61,114 bases of DNA from Rhodospirillales bacterium (GCA_947447625.1 CANFKS010000008.1:1-61114); one strand, 5' to 3'; positions 1 through 8,783 are shown, counted from the first letter of the stretch. The notes: generated from the letters alone by a model not told the origin. Numbers and translations: made by a program.

Positions 1-1437
1 GCGGCCGGCGCGGTTTTCGGTGGCGCCGGTAGCGGCAACATAGGCGGATTGGCCGTTGATCCAGGTTTCGAGGATGCCCTCGGCGGGCAAGGTTGGGTTG
101 TCGAAATCGGCGGCGTCGCGGATGGTTTCGGGATCGAACAGCACGAGATCGGCATAGGCGCCTTGGCGCAGGACGCCGCGGTCGGTCATGCCGAAGACAT
201 GGGCGGTGCGGCCGGTCATTTTGTGGACGGCGGTCTCGAGGGAGAACAGTTTGAGATCCCGCGCGTAGTGGCCGAGCACGCGGGGGAAGGTGCCCCACAG
301 GCGGGGGTGGGGGTAGGTGTCGTGCGGGATGCCGTCGGAGCCGATCATGCTGAGGTCGTGCTTGAGGATGCGTTGGACGTCGGCTTCGTCCATCTGGAAG
401 TAGATGGCGCCGGCGGGGAGCAGGCGTTCGGCGGCGCCGCGATTGTCGGTGTTCCATTCGCGGGCGATTTCGTGAAGCCAGCGGCCGGCCATTTCGGGGT
501 GGGGGACGGACCAGGTGATGCGGACCGGGACGTCATCGCGCAGGACGTGCAGCATGAGGACAGTGGAGCCGGCGGCGTAGGGGTAGACGTCATAGGCGAC
601 GTCCTGGGTGCGGGCGGCGTGTTCGATCATGGGGAGGGTTTCGGTCGAGCGGCCGTAGTTTTCCGGCATGGCGCATTTGTGGTGGCTGATGACGACGCCG
701 GAGCCGGAATCGCGGCCGATCTTGAGGGTTTCCTCGATCGAGTTCAGCACGCCCACGCCTTCGTCGCGCATATGGGTGACGTAGAGGCCGCGGCGGTCGC
801 GCAGGGCTTCGGCGATGGCGATGACTTCGTCGGTCGGGGCGAATTTGCTGGGGGGGTAGTAGAGGCCGGTCGAGAAGCCCGAGGCGCCCTGGTCGAGCGC
901 GTCCTTGAGGCGGGACTGCATAATGGCGGTTTCGCCATCGGTGGCGGCGCGCTGGGTGTCGCCCTCCATGGCTTCGACGCGCAGGGTCATATGGCCGATG
1001 AGGGCGTAGGTGTTGACCGGGGAGGGGGTGCGGCGGAGTTCATCGGCGTAGTCGCCGAAGGTGGGGAAGCGGGCCCAGCCGTCGGCGAAGACGAGGTCGA
1101 GCGGAGGGATGGGGCGGGTGGTCGGCTTGAAGCGGATGGGGGAGAGGGAGATGCCGCAATTGCCGACGACGACGGTGGTGACGCCCTGGCTCATTTTGCA
1201 GCCCATGCAGGCCGGACCGCAGAGCACGGCGCGGTCGTCATGGGTGTGGGCGTCGATGAAGCCGGGGGAGACGATTTTGCCGTGGGCCATCACCTCGCGA
1301 TCCGCGGAATAGGCGCCGAGATCGCCGATGGCGGTGATGCGGTCGGCGGTGACGCCGATGTCGCCGGTACGGCGCGGGCCGCCGGTGCCGTCGATCAGTG
1401 TGGCATCGCGGATGATGAGGTCGCAGCGGAGGGACAT
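1..1437 (-). CDS. N-acyl-D-amino-acid deacylase (D-aminoacylase), 3' end outside the window
   Basis: This amidohydrolase hydrolyses N-acyl-D-amino acids to D-amino acid and carboxylate. The frame is open from an ATG at 1437 to base 1 (479 codons, no stop reached), about the full family length, so little is missing. Visible motifs are the metal-binding HTHDD (His64, His66) after PGFIDA, Cys94 in VGNCG (the metal-bridging Cys of D-aminoacylases), THMRDE around residue 220, and SDGIPH near the end. An AAGGA ribosome site lies about 10 nt upstream. It lies downstream of hyuB on the same strand, separated by a repeat element, and fits a D-amino-acid/hydantoin catabolic locus. An antisense open frame covers it but has no recognisable protein. 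Confidence 0.88.
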   Translation of the reverse strand, partial: MSLRCDLIIRDATLIDGTGGPRRTGDIGVTADRITAIGDLGAYSADREVMAHGKIVSPGFIDAHTHDDRAVLCGPACMGCKMSQGVTTVVVGNCGISLSPIRFKPTTRPIPPLDLVFADGWARFPTFGDYADELRRTPSPVNTYALIGHMTLRVEAMEGDTQRAATDGETAIMQSRLKDALDQGASGFSTGLYYPPSKFAPTDEVIAIAEALRDRRGLYVTHMRDEGVGVLNSIEETLKIGRDSGSGVVISHHKCAMPENYGRSTETLPMIEHAARTQDVAYDVYPYAAGSTVLMLHVLRDDVPVRITWSVPHPEMAGRWLHEIAREWNTDNRGAAERLLPAGAIYFQMDEADVQRILKHDLSMIGSDGIPHDTYPHPRLWGTFPRVLGHYARDLKLFSLETAVHKMTGRTAHVFGMTDRGVLRQGAYADLVLFDPETIRDAADFDNPTLPAEGILETWINGQSAYVAATGATENRAGR

Positions 1438-1455
1438 TGTTTGGGTATCCTTAAG

Positions 1456-1498
1456 GGAAGCGCTTCTTTTTTGAAAAAAAGAAGCAAAAAACTTTTAT
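1456..1498 (+). repeat. A/T palindrome repeat, family 1 copy 1
   Basis: The core at 1462-1485 is GCTTC, six T, G, seven A, GAAGC, an 11-bp perfect inverted repeat, followed by AAAAAACTTTT. It is inverted relative to the copy at 1557-1598; together they bracket about 60 bp of GC-rich DNA like a small element with terminal inverted repeats. It sits in the gap between hyuB and the deacylase gene. Confidence 0.75.
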
Positions 1499-1556
1499 CC
1501 GATTGGAGCGCGGCGGGCTGCGGCAGCGGGGGACAGCCCCGACTACCAAAGTGGGA

Positions 1557-1598
1557 ACGTTTTTTTGCTTCTTTTTTTTCAAAAAAAGAAGCGCTTAC
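1557..1598 (-). repeat. A/T palindrome repeat, family 1 copy 2 (abuts hyuB stop)
   Basis: The core at 1567-1592 is GCTTC, eight T, C, seven A, GAAGC. It begins right at the hyuB TAA stop (1595-1597) and is the mirror image of copy 1. The stem is made of A/T, so it is not a canonical GC-stem intrinsic terminator, though a role in 3'-end formation is possible. Confidence 0.75.
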
Positions 1599-3319
1599 TT
1601 CCTTGCCTCCGCCGTCCCCTCCACATCGAGCACGCCCAACCCGGAGACGACCACCTTGTAATGCGCCCGCGCATCCGCCACCGAGACCACGCCGTCCCGC
1701 ACATCGCGGGCGACTTTTTCGGGAGGGCGGGTGGTTGGATCCCCCATGCCGCCGCCGCCGGGCATTTGCAGGATGAGGCGATTGCCGTTGGGGATGACCT
1801 GGTAGCCCTTGGTGCGGAGTGTTTCGCCCGACTTGAGGTAAACCGCGCCGTTGGCGCCCAGGCCGCCGCCGTCGCGGCCGCGCGGTGCGTTGGCGATGCG
1901 GTCGAACGTGGCGTTGACGGCGAATTCGAGGTCGCCCTTGGTGGCGATTTCCATGGTCTGGCCGAGACCGCCGCGGGTGTGGCCGGGGCCGGCGCTGCCT
2001 TCGCGGAGTTCCTTGCGCCAGATGACGATGGGGGCGACGTTTTCGGTGGCTTCGACCGGCATGGTGCGCACGCCCGAGGGGAAGGCGGTGGCGTCGAGGC
2101 CATCGAGCGTGGGGCGGGCGCCGGTGCCGCCTGAATTGAAGGTGATGACTTCGAAATCGCCGATCACCGGCTTGTTGCTGCGGGCCTGACCGGAGACGGA
2201 GGATCCGCCGCGCAGTGGCGGGTTCCAGAGGCAGGAGGCGCCTTCGGCGGCGACGCGGGCGGGGATGGTCTGGTGCAGGCAGCCCATCATCAGGTCGGGC
2301 AGGAGATGGCCGATGACGTGGCGGACGGAGACGGGGTAGGGGCGGGGCGCGTTGAGGATGGTACCGTCGGGGATGGTCATGCGGAAGGGGGCGAGGCTGG
2401 CCCAGTTGTTGGGGATTTCCGGGGCGACGACGACTTTGATGCCGAAGCAGGAATAGGCCCGCGTATAGGCGGCGGGGACGTTGATGCCGCGCTGGGAGAG
2501 GCCGGAGGTGCCGGTGTAGTCAACCTCGATGGCGTCATCGAGGATGGTCATGCGGGCCTTGAGGGTGACGGGTTCCTCGTAGCCGTCGGACGCGATCTCG
2601 GCTTTGAAGGTGCCGCGGCCGAGTTTGGCGATTTCGGCGATTGTGGCCTTGAGGGAACTGTCGAAGATGAAGTCGGCCAGGGGGGTGAGGCTGTCCATGC
2701 GGAACTCGTCCATCATTTCGACGAGGCGGTGGACGGCGGCGTCATTGCAGGCGCACAGGGAGTAGATGTCGCCTTCGAGTTCGACGGGCAGGCGGGAACC
2801 CCAGCGGATGAAGTCGAAGAAGGTCTCGTTGGGGGTGCCCTGGTCGAAGCATTTGACGATGGGGATATAGAGGCCTTCCTCGAACACCGAGCGGCCTTCG
2901 GGGCCCATGCCGAGGCCGCCAATGTCGATGACATGGGCGGTGTTGGCGAAGAGGCCGATGGGTTTTCCGTTGCGGAAGGCGGGGGTGACGACGGTGAGGT
3001 CGTGAAGGTGACCGGTGCCGAGCCAGGGGTCGTTGGTGATGTAGTGGTCGCCCTCGCGCATGACGGCGATGGGGAATTTGGCGAGGAAGTGGCCGACCGA
3101 TTCCATCATGGAGTTCACGTGGCCCGGGGTGCCGGTGACGGCCTGGGCCATCATGCGGCCTTCGAGGTCGAAGATGCCGGCGGAGAGGTCTCCGGCTTCG
3201 CGCACGGTGGTGGAGAAGGCGGTGCGGATCATCACCTGGGCCTGCTCCTCGACCACGGCGATGAGGCGGTTCCACATGATTTGGCGCTGGATGCCGGCCA
3301 GGGCGGTGTTGGCGGTCAT
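1595..3319 (-). CDS. hyuB: Hydantoinase B / N-methylhydantoinase-type beta subunit
   Basis: HyuB/OplB-family subunit, 574 aa, partner of HyuA in ATP-dependent opening of hydantoin or 5-oxoproline-like rings. The start reads MTANTAL, then QRQIMWNRL and a run with GDLSAGIFD typical of the family. The C-terminus carries the glycine-rich GGGGMGDP stretch (about residue 520) followed by VARDVRDGVVS, the usual HyuB ending. Its ATG overlaps the hyuA stop (ATGA at 3316-3319), so the two are translationally coupled. The stop is immediately followed by an A/T palindrome repeat. The exact substrate (hydantoin, oxoproline, acetone) cannot be told from sequence. Confidence 0.92.
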   Translation of the reverse strand: MTANTALAGIQRQIMWNRLIAVVEEQAQVMIRTAFSTTVREAGDLSAGIFDLEGRMMAQAVTGTPGHVNSMMESVGHFLAKFPIAVMREGDHYITNDPWLGTGHLHDLTVVTPAFRNGKPIGLFANTAHVIDIGGLGMGPEGRSVFEEGLYIPIVKCFDQGTPNETFFDFIRWGSRLPVELEGDIYSLCACNDAAVHRLVEMMDEFRMDSLTPLADFIFDSSLKATIAEIAKLGRGTFKAEIASDGYEEPVTLKARMTILDDAIEVDYTGTSGLSQRGINVPAAYTRAYSCFGIKVVVAPEIPNNWASLAPFRMTIPDGTILNAPRPYPVSVRHVIGHLLPDLMMGCLHQTIPARVAAEGASCLWNPPLRGGSSVSGQARSNKPVIGDFEVITFNSGGTGARPTLDGLDATAFPSGVRTMPVEATENVAPIVIWRKELREGSAGPGHTRGGLGQTMEIATKGDLEFAVNATFDRIANAPRGRDGGGLGANGAVYLKSGETLRTKGYQVIPNGNRLILQMPGGGGMGDPTTRPPEKVARDVRDGVVSVADARAHYKVVVSGLGVLDVEGTAEARK

Positions 3320-5400
3320 GCGCGGGCTCCCTCGCGGGTGAGTTCGATGTAGCCGAAACCGTTGATGAGGGCGCTCCAGCCGGGGCCGACGAGGGTGGAG
3401 GTTTCGTCTTCGGCGATGATGGCGGGACCGGCGAGGGTGGCGCCGGGGGCCAGGCTCGATCGGTCGAAGATGGACCAGGATGCGACAGTGCCGGTGATGG
3501 TGTCGCGGACCTGCTGGGTCCGGGCGGGGGTGGCGGGTGTTGGGGTGCCGATGGTGCTGGGGGCCGCGGTGGTGTCGGCGATGGTGGCGACGACGACGGC
3601 GTAGCTCATGATTTCGACATCCGAGCCGGGCACGGGACGGTCAAAGAAGCGGCTGTATTCGGTGTCGTAGGCCGCACGGATGGTGGCGATGTCGGCTTGG
3701 CTGAGCAGGCGGGCGGGCAGGGGGACGGGGATTTCGTGGCCCTGGCCGACATAGCGCATGAAGGCGATGCGGGTTTCGGTGGTGGGCGCGCCGAAACTGC
3801 CTTCGGCGACGACGCGGGAGGCCTCGGCGGACATGTCGCTGAGCAGGGCGTTGACGGCAGAGACGTCGAAACTGCGGAAGCGCTGGTAAAGGCTGCGCAC
3901 CACTTCGTAGCCCACGGGGGCGCGCAGGAAGCCGATGGCGCTGCCGACGCCGGCGCCGGAGGGGACGAGGACGCGGTCGATCCCGATTTTTTCGGCGACG
4001 CGGAACCCGTGCACCGGGCCGCCGCCGCCGAAGGCGATGAGGGTGCGGCCTTGGTAGGATTTGCCGGATTCGATGGCATGGACCCGCGCGGCGTTGGACA
4101 TGTTCTCGTCGACCATTTCGATCACGCCGAGGGCGGCCATTTCGGGCGAGAGGTCGAGCTTGTCGCCCACATGGGCGGCGAGTGCGGTGCGGGCGGGTTC
4201 GGGGTGGAGGTGCAGTGTGCCGCCGGCGAAGCGGGCCGGGTCGTAGCGGCCGAGGGTGAGGTTGGCGTCGGTGACGGCGGGATGTTGGCCGCCGCGGCCG
4301 TAGCAGGCGGGGCCGGGGTCGGCGCCTGCCGATTCGGGGCCGACGCCGATGCGGCCCATGCTGTCGACATGGGCGAGGGAGCCGCCGCCGGCGCCGATTT
4401 CGACCATTTCGATGACCGGGATCCGCAGCGGCAGGCCCGAGCCTTTGCGGAAGCGGCCGACGCGGGCGACTTCAAAGGTGCGCGAGGTCTGCGGTTTGTA
4501 GGCGTCGATCAGGCATATCTTTGCGGTGGTGCCGCCCATATCGAAGGACAGGACATTCTCGAGGCCGCATTCGCGGGCGATATGCGCGGAGAAGATGGCA
4601 CCGCCGGCGGGGCCGGATTCGACGAGGCGGATGGGGTAGCGGCAGGCGGTTTCGATGGTGGTGAGGCCGCCGCCGGAGAGCATCAGGAAGATGGGCGCGG
4701 CGAGGCCGCGGTCGCGCAGCCCGATTTCGAGACGCTTGAGGTAGCTGGCCATGAGGGGCTGGACATAGGCGTTGGCGGATGTGGTGGAGAAGCGCTCCCA
4801 CTCGCGCATTTCGGGCGAGACGTCCGATGAGAGGGAGACCGGGATGTCGGGCAGGACGGCGGCGAGGATGTCGCGGATGCGGCGTTCGTGGACCGGATTG
4901 ACGAAGCTGTGGAGCAGGCCGACGGCGATGCTTTCGACCGCCTCGCGCATCAGGGTGGGGATGAGGGCGCGGACGGCGGTTTCGTCGAGAGGCAGTAGGA
5001 TGGTGCCCTCGTTGTCCAGGCGCTCCGGCACGGTGAGGCGAAGATGGCGGGGGACGAGGGGTTCGGGGAGGGCGATGTTGAGGTCGTACTGGTCGTAGCG
5101 GCTCTCGTTGCCCATGGCGAGAACGTCGCGGAAGCCGTCGGTGGTGATCAGCGCGGTGCGGGCGCCTTTGCGTTCGATGATGGCGTTGGTGGCCAGCGTG
5201 GTGCCGTGGAGCACGATGGCGATGTCGGCAGGCGCGAGGTGGGCTGCGCGCAGGATGGCTTCGGTGCCCGTGATCACGGCCTGTTCCGGGGCGTGAGGGG
5301 TGGTGAGGACCTTGAGGGTGGTGCGGTTGCCCGCGTGTTCCAGGGCAAGGTCAGTGAATGTGCCACCGATATCGACGGCCAGGCGCGCGGAGGCGGTCAT
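3316..5400 (-). CDS. hyuA: Hydantoinase A / N-methylhydantoinase-type alpha subunit
   Basis: ASKHA-fold ATPase subunit of the HyuAB/oxoprolinase family, 694 aa from the chosen ATG at 5400. The phosphate-binding DIGGTFTD sits at residues 9-16, where family members have it, which is why this start is preferred to an upstream ATG at 5433. A second nucleotide-site motif, DMGGTTAK, is near residue 287, and SGPAGGA precedes it. The gene overlaps hyuB by 4 nt. Its leader contains an 11-bp inverted repeat ending 8 nt upstream of the start. It lies downstream of a TRAP transporter likely to import the substrate. Confidence 0.92.
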   Translation of the reverse strand: MTASARLAVDIGGTFTDLALEHAGNRTTLKVLTTPHAPEQAVITGTEAILRAAHLAPADIAIVLHGTTLATNAIIERKGARTALITTDGFRDVLAMGNESRYDQYDLNIALPEPLVPRHLRLTVPERLDNEGTILLPLDETAVRALIPTLMREAVESIAVGLLHSFVNPVHERRIRDILAAVLPDIPVSLSSDVSPEMREWERFSTTSANAYVQPLMASYLKRLEIGLRDRGLAAPIFLMLSGGGLTTIETACRYPIRLVESGPAGGAIFSAHIARECGLENVLSFDMGGTTAKICLIDAYKPQTSRTFEVARVGRFRKGSGLPLRIPVIEMVEIGAGGGSLAHVDSMGRIGVGPESAGADPGPACYGRGGQHPAVTDANLTLGRYDPARFAGGTLHLHPEPARTALAAHVGDKLDLSPEMAALGVIEMVDENMSNAARVHAIESGKSYQGRTLIAFGGGGPVHGFRVAEKIGIDRVLVPSGAGVGSAIGFLRAPVGYEVVRSLYQRFRSFDVSAVNALLSDMSAEASRVVAEGSFGAPTTETRIAFMRYVGQGHEIPVPLPARLLSQADIATIRAAYDTEYSRFFDRPVPGSDVEIMSYAVVVATIADTTAAPSTIGTPTPATPARTQQVRDTITGTVASWSIFDRSSLAPGATLAGPAIIAEDETSTLVGPGWSALINGFGYIELTREGARA

Positions 5401-5408
5401 TGGGAACT

Positions 5409-5442
5409 TTCGGTTGAGTCGGAAGGGACACACTCAACCGAA
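5409..5442 (-). promoter_or_regulatory. Inverted repeat in the hyuA leader
   Basis: TTCGGTTGAGT (5409-5419) and ACTCAACCGAA (5432-5442) are perfect 11-bp arms with a 12-nt spacer. On the hyuA strand this is a hairpin or dyad operator just upstream of the ATG at 5400. It could bind a regulator or mask the ribosome site; no factor can be named. Confidence 0.5.
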
Positions 5443-5489
5443 GGGGGGGCGGGCTGGCAAGGGGGCGCGTGCGGGGAGCGGTCTCGAGG

Positions 5490-5587
5490 GGGATGCATTC
5501 TGATCGGCGAAGGCATCCCGCTCTGGCTCTTTGTTTGATCGCCAGGTTCGGATTTTTGGCGATTCCGCCAAACATCATCAGGCTCTA
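5490..5587 (-). repeat. 98-nt two-hairpin dispersed element, family 2 copy A
   Basis: Related to copies at 44869-44966 and 60538-60636. Hairpin 1 is GGATGCATTC/GAAGGCATCC (5491-5500 with 5509-5518, one mismatch). Hairpin 2 is TTTGGCG/CGCCAAA (5555-5561 with 5566-5572). Both are joined by a conserved stretch containing TTTGATCGCC. The element ends in GGCTCTA, whose CTA supplies the TAG stop of dctM, so on the transcribed strand it begins at the dctM stop codon. Confidence 0.8.
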
Positions 5588-6916
5588 GCCGTAGACGAGA
5601 TTGGGCAGCCACATGGCGATGCCGGGGATGAGGGAGAGGATGACCACGGCCAGCGCCATGAGGGCCACGAAGGGCAGGGTGCCCCAGATGATGGCGCCCA
5701 GGCCGATATCGGGGGCGATGCGGTTGAGGACAAAGATGTTGAGGCCGACCGGGGGATGGATCAGGCCCATCTCCATCACCACGACCATGATGATGCCGAA
5801 CCACACGAGGTCGAACCCCGCGTCGCGCAGGGGGGGGAGGATGATGGGGGCGGTCATCAGGATGATGGACACTGGCGGGAGGAAGAAGCCGAGGATGACG
5901 ACGAGGAGGAGGATGGCGGTGAGCAGCAGCCATTTGGAGAGGTGGAGCGAGACGATCCAGGCCGCCGCGCCCTGGCTGATGTGCAGATAGCTCATGACGT
6001 AGCTGTAGAGCAGGGACATGCCGATGATCATCAGCAGCATGCCGCTCTCGCCGAGCGTGCCGCTGAAGATCGGCTTGAGGTCGGCGAGGCTCCAGGCGCC
6101 GTAGACGACGGCGATGAGGAGGAGGGCCATGATCGCGCCGAGCCCGGCGGTTTCGGACGGGGTGGCGATGCCGCTGTAGAGGGCGAACATCACGCCGGTG
6201 AGCAGCACCAGGAAGGGCAGGACGCGGGGGAGGGCAGCGAATTTCTCGGCCATGGTGAAATGCTCCTGGCGGAGGATTTCGTTGGCGGCGCCGAGAGCGA
6301 CGGCGCGGCGGTATTCGGTGCGCCAGTGCAGCATGGCGTAGATCGAGAACAGCGCGACGAGCAGCAGGCCGGGGCCGATGCCGGCAAGGAAGAGACGGCC
6401 GAGGGATTGTTCGGCGCGGACCGCGTAGAGGATCAGCACGATCGAGGGCGGCAGCAGGATGCCCAGCGTGCCGCCGGCAGCGACGAGGCCGGCAGCGAAA
6501 CCGGGGGAGTAGCCGCGCTTGCGCATCTCGGGGATGCCGGACGAGCCGATGGCGGAGCATGTGGCGGGGCTCGATCCGGCCATGGCGGCGAACAGGCCGC
6601 AGGCCAGCACGACGGCAACGCCGAGGCCGCCGGGAATGCGGTGCAGCCAGGTGTGGAGCGCGTCGTACAGGTCCTTGCCGGCGCGGGATTTGCCGATGGC
6701 GGCGCCCTTGAGGATGAAGAGGGGGATGGTCAGCAGGGTGATGCTGGCGAGTTCCTCGTAGACGTTTTGGGTGATGGTATCGAGCGAGGCGGCCGGCATG
6801 AACAGCATCATGAACAACACGGCGACCGAGCCGAGGGCGAAGGCAATCGGGATGCCGGAGAACAGGGCGGCAATGGTGGCGCCGCCATAGAGCAGGCCGA
6901 TCTGAAGGGTGTTCAC
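5585..6916 (-). CDS. dctM: TRAP transporter large permease subunit (DctM)
   Basis: The 12-TM class large membrane subunit of a TRAP transporter, 443 aa, catalysing sodium-driven solute uptake with DctQ and a periplasmic DctP. Start is GTG at 6916 (protein VNTLQIGLLYGG), overlapping the dctQ stop as GTGA; longer starts would run through dctQ. Almost the whole protein is hydrophobic. HPPVGLNIFVLN near the C-terminus is the conserved DctM signature. The TAG stop lies at the end of a dispersed repeat. Substrate is probably a hydantoin-related or acyl-amino acid by context (inference). Confidence 0.93.
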   Translation of the reverse strand: MNTLQIGLLYGGATIAALFSGIPIAFALGSVAVLFMMLFMPAASLDTITQNVYEELASITLLTIPLFILKGAAIGKSRAGKDLYDALHTWLHRIPGGLGVAVVLACGLFAAMAGSSPATCSAIGSSGIPEMRKRGYSPGFAAGLVAAGGTLGILLPPSIVLILYAVRAEQSLGRLFLAGIGPGLLLVALFSIYAMLHWRTEYRRAVALGAANEILRQEHFTMAEKFAALPRVLPFLVLLTGVMFALYSGIATPSETAGLGAIMALLLIAVVYGAWSLADLKPIFSGTLGESGMLLMIIGMSLLYSYVMSYLHISQGAAAWIVSLHLSKWLLLTAILLLVVILGFFLPPVSIILMTAPIILPPLRDAGFDLVWFGIIMVVVMEMGLIHPPVGLNIFVLNRIAPDIGLGAIIWGTLPFVALMALAVVILSLIPGIAMWLPNLVYG

Positions 6917-7461
6917 TTCGCGGGACCTTTGAGCGCCTGCAGCGCCTGCTGGAGGGCGAGAAGGGCCATGCCGGCGGCCATGCAGAGATAGGGGATCCAG
7001 AGTGGCGAGCCCCAGGCGGAAGGCGTGGTTTGGCCCTCTTCCCAGGCTTCGTGCAGCAACTGGGCACTTTTGTAGGCGAAATAGGCACAGAAGATGCAAG
7101 CCACGAGATCAGCCGCGCGGCGGCGCAGACGTTCGATGCCAGGCGGCAGGATGTGGCTCAGGGCGTCGATGGCGACATGACCGCGGCGCGCTTGGGTCCA
7201 GGCGGCGGAGATGAAGGTGGCACCGATGAGGAGCATGGCGGAAAGCTCGTCCTGCCAGTCCGAGGCGATGGCGAGGAAGTAGCGTCCGATGACTTCCCAG
7301 GTGAGGATCAGCCCCGCGGCGGCGATGGCCAGCGCAGACAGCACCGCAGCGACGGTGTTGAGAGCGGTGACGGCGCTTTGGATCCGCCCGAGCGGGCCGT
7401 CGCTTGGGATGTCGGCTGGAGGCGTGCCGGCGGCGCCGGCGGCGTCGATACCTTGGGCCAT
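6913..7461 (-). CDS. dctQ: TRAP transporter small permease subunit (DctQ)
   Basis: Four-TM small membrane subunit, 182 aa. After an about 30-residue hydrophilic N-terminus come hydrophobic segments, with WEVIGRYF and DWQDELSAMLLIG matching the DctQ family around the second helix. It sits between dctP and dctM, 4-nt overlap with dctM. Partners with DctM to form the membrane module. Confidence 0.9.
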   Translation of the reverse strand: MAQGIDAAGAAGTPPADIPSDGPLGRIQSAVTALNTVAAVLSALAIAAAGLILTWEVIGRYFLAIASDWQDELSAMLLIGATFISAAWTQARRGHVAIDALSHILPPGIERLRRRAADLVACIFCAYFAYKSAQLLHEAWEEGQTTPSAWGSPLWIPYLCMAAGMALLALQQALQALKGPAK

Positions 7462-7499
7462 GCTGGGTTCACCGTTGGATCAGGCGGGAAGAAGGAGGG

Positions 7500-7521
7500 C
7501 CCCGCCCTGGAGCGGGCGAGG
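7500..7521 (-). terminator. GC hairpin between dctP and dctQ
   Basis: CCCCGCCC (7500-7507) pairs with GGGCGAGG (7514-7521) across a 6-nt loop with one G-U. On the coding strand it follows the dctP stop by 9 nt and is trailed by a pyrimidine-rich but interrupted tract. It may attenuate transcription or stabilise dctP mRNA so that binding protein exceeds permease. Confidence 0.35.
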
Positions 7522-7530
7522 TCGGGATAC

Positions 7531-8553
7531 CTAGGCGGGGATCGCCTGGGCAAGTTTCAGGAGCCCGGCGCAGGCAGCGTTGCGTCCGGCGTAGTCCTTC
7601 CAGGCGGTCTCCTCGGCGAGGGCGCGCCACTTGGCCAAGGCCGGGGCGTTGAAGTCAGAGATTTTGACGTTGGCCTTGCCGAAGATCGTGGCGAGGTCCT
7701 CGTCGTCCTGCTTGGCGGCCTTCAGGGCGAAATCCTCCTGCGCGGCGCCGGCTTCGGTGATGATCTTCTGCTGGTCCGGGGTGAGGCTATCGAAAATCGA
7801 CTTCGACATCAGCAGCGGCTCGAACATGAACCAGAACGAGCCCTGGCGGCCGGTGGTGGTGGCTTTGGCGATTTCCTGCAAGCGAAAGGAGATCAGGCTG
7901 GTGGAGGACGTCACCGCGGCGTCGAGCGAACCGGTCTGCATGGCGGCATAGATTTCGTCGGAGGGGACGGAGGAGATGATGCCGCCGGCGGCCTTCAGCA
8001 TCAGGTCCATTTCCCGCGAGCCGCCGCGGATTTTGATGCCCTTGCAGTCATCGGGGACGACGACGCCGGAGGCACGGCTGGCGACACCGCCGGCCTGCCA
8101 TATCCAGGTGAGGATTTTCACGCCGCGCTTGTCCAGCAGGTCCGTCAGTTGACGGCCGATTTCGCTGGTCTTCCACGCCATGCCCTGGGCGTAGGACGAA
8201 ACCAGGCCCGGCATCAGTCCGATATTGACTTCGGGGACTTCGCCGCCGGCATAGGCCAGCGGGTAGAGGCTGAGGTCGAGCGCGCCGCGGCGGACGGCAG
8301 AGAACTGGGCGACGGTCTTCATCAGGGACGAGCCGGGGTAGAACTCGAAGGCGAGTTCGCCGTTGCTGCGCCTGGTGACGTCGGCGGCGAAACGGCGGGT
8401 CAGCCGATCGCGGAAATCGCCCTGGTCAATCGTGCCGCCGGGGAATTGGTGGCTGATCTTGAGAGTGCGGGTGGCGGCACGGGCACGGGGCGCCCGCAGG
8501 ATGACGGGGGCGGCCAGCAGGCTGCCGACGGCAAGACGACGGGTGAGGCGCAT
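7531..8553 (-). CDS. dctP: TRAP transporter substrate-binding protein (DctP)
   Basis: Periplasmic solute receptor, 340 aa. The ATG at 8553 is preferred because GGAGGAAA lies about 7 nt upstream and because the protein then opens with MRLTRRLAVGS, a Tat/Sec-like signal ending near RARA. The body shows family features: KISHQFPGG, IRGGSREMDLMLKAAGG (arginine-containing binding region) and LDAAVTSSTS. First gene of dctPQM-hyuA-hyuB on the minus strand, divergent from the hydantoinase gene, so the two transcription units probably share a control region. Confidence 0.92.
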   Translation of the reverse strand: MRLTRRLAVGSLLAAPVILRAPRARAATRTLKISHQFPGGTIDQGDFRDRLTRRFAADVTRRSNGELAFEFYPGSSLMKTVAQFSAVRRGALDLSLYPLAYAGGEVPEVNIGLMPGLVSSYAQGMAWKTSEIGRQLTDLLDKRGVKILTWIWQAGGVASRASGVVVPDDCKGIKIRGGSREMDLMLKAAGGIISSVPSDEIYAAMQTGSLDAAVTSSTSLISFRLQEIAKATTTGRQGSFWFMFEPLLMSKSIFDSLTPDQQKIITEAGAAQEDFALKAAKQDDEDLATIFGKANVKISDFNAPALAKWRALAEETAWKDYAGRNAACAGLLKLAQAIPA

Positions 8554-8574
8554 GTTTGGGTTTCCTCCGACAGC

Positions 8575-8586
8575 CACGAATTCGTG
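8575..8586. promoter_or_regulatory. 12-bp palindrome in the dctP / hydantoinase divergent region
   Basis: CACGAATTCGTG is a perfect dyad 22 nt upstream of dctP, in the 230-bp divergent spacer. This is a good position for an operator serving the dctP side, and possibly both units. No regulator gene lies in the window near it. Confidence 0.35.
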
Positions 8587-8683
8587 CTATCCCACCAAAG
8601 CACAGTTTCGCAGCCGCGTCAGCCGCAAGCTCGGAAAGGCAACGGTTTGGCGACACGACGGCGGAGATCGCGCTGCCTGCGAC

Positions 8684-8729
8684 GGGGCGGCGAAGCCCCT
8701 TGCTGGATTTTTTCAAAAAGAAGCCTTCC
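8684..8729 (+). repeat. GC hairpin plus degenerate A/T palindrome, family 1 copy 3
   Basis: GGGGC...GCCCC (8684-8699) is followed by a T6 run and CAAAAAGAAGCCTTCCC. The second half matches the outer end of the family 1 repeat while the other arm is eroded. The hairpin-plus-T-run could also end transcription on the plus strand ahead of the hydantoinase start. Confidence 0.45.
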
Positions 8730-8783
8730 CTTTTCCAGAGCGCGGACGCAGAAAATGAAAACCCGTTGGAGTTTAAGAGAGCG

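Noticed and set aside
1456-1498. Calling the A/T palindromes ordinary intrinsic terminators
   Set aside because: Stem is nearly all A/T with a loop of 1-2 nt and is followed by A-runs as often as T-runs depending on orientation; kept as a repeat family with possible 3'-end role.
49-1776. A 575-codon plus-strand open frame
   Set aside because: Antisense to the D-aminoacylase frame, whose motifs (HTHDD, VGNCG, THMRDE) are unmistakable. The plus-strand product is low-complexity.
5531-6991. A 486-codon plus-strand acidic open frame
   Set aside because: Antisense to dctM, whose TM pattern and HPPVGLN motif are clear; the His/Asp/Glu-rich product is the complement of membrane-protein codons.
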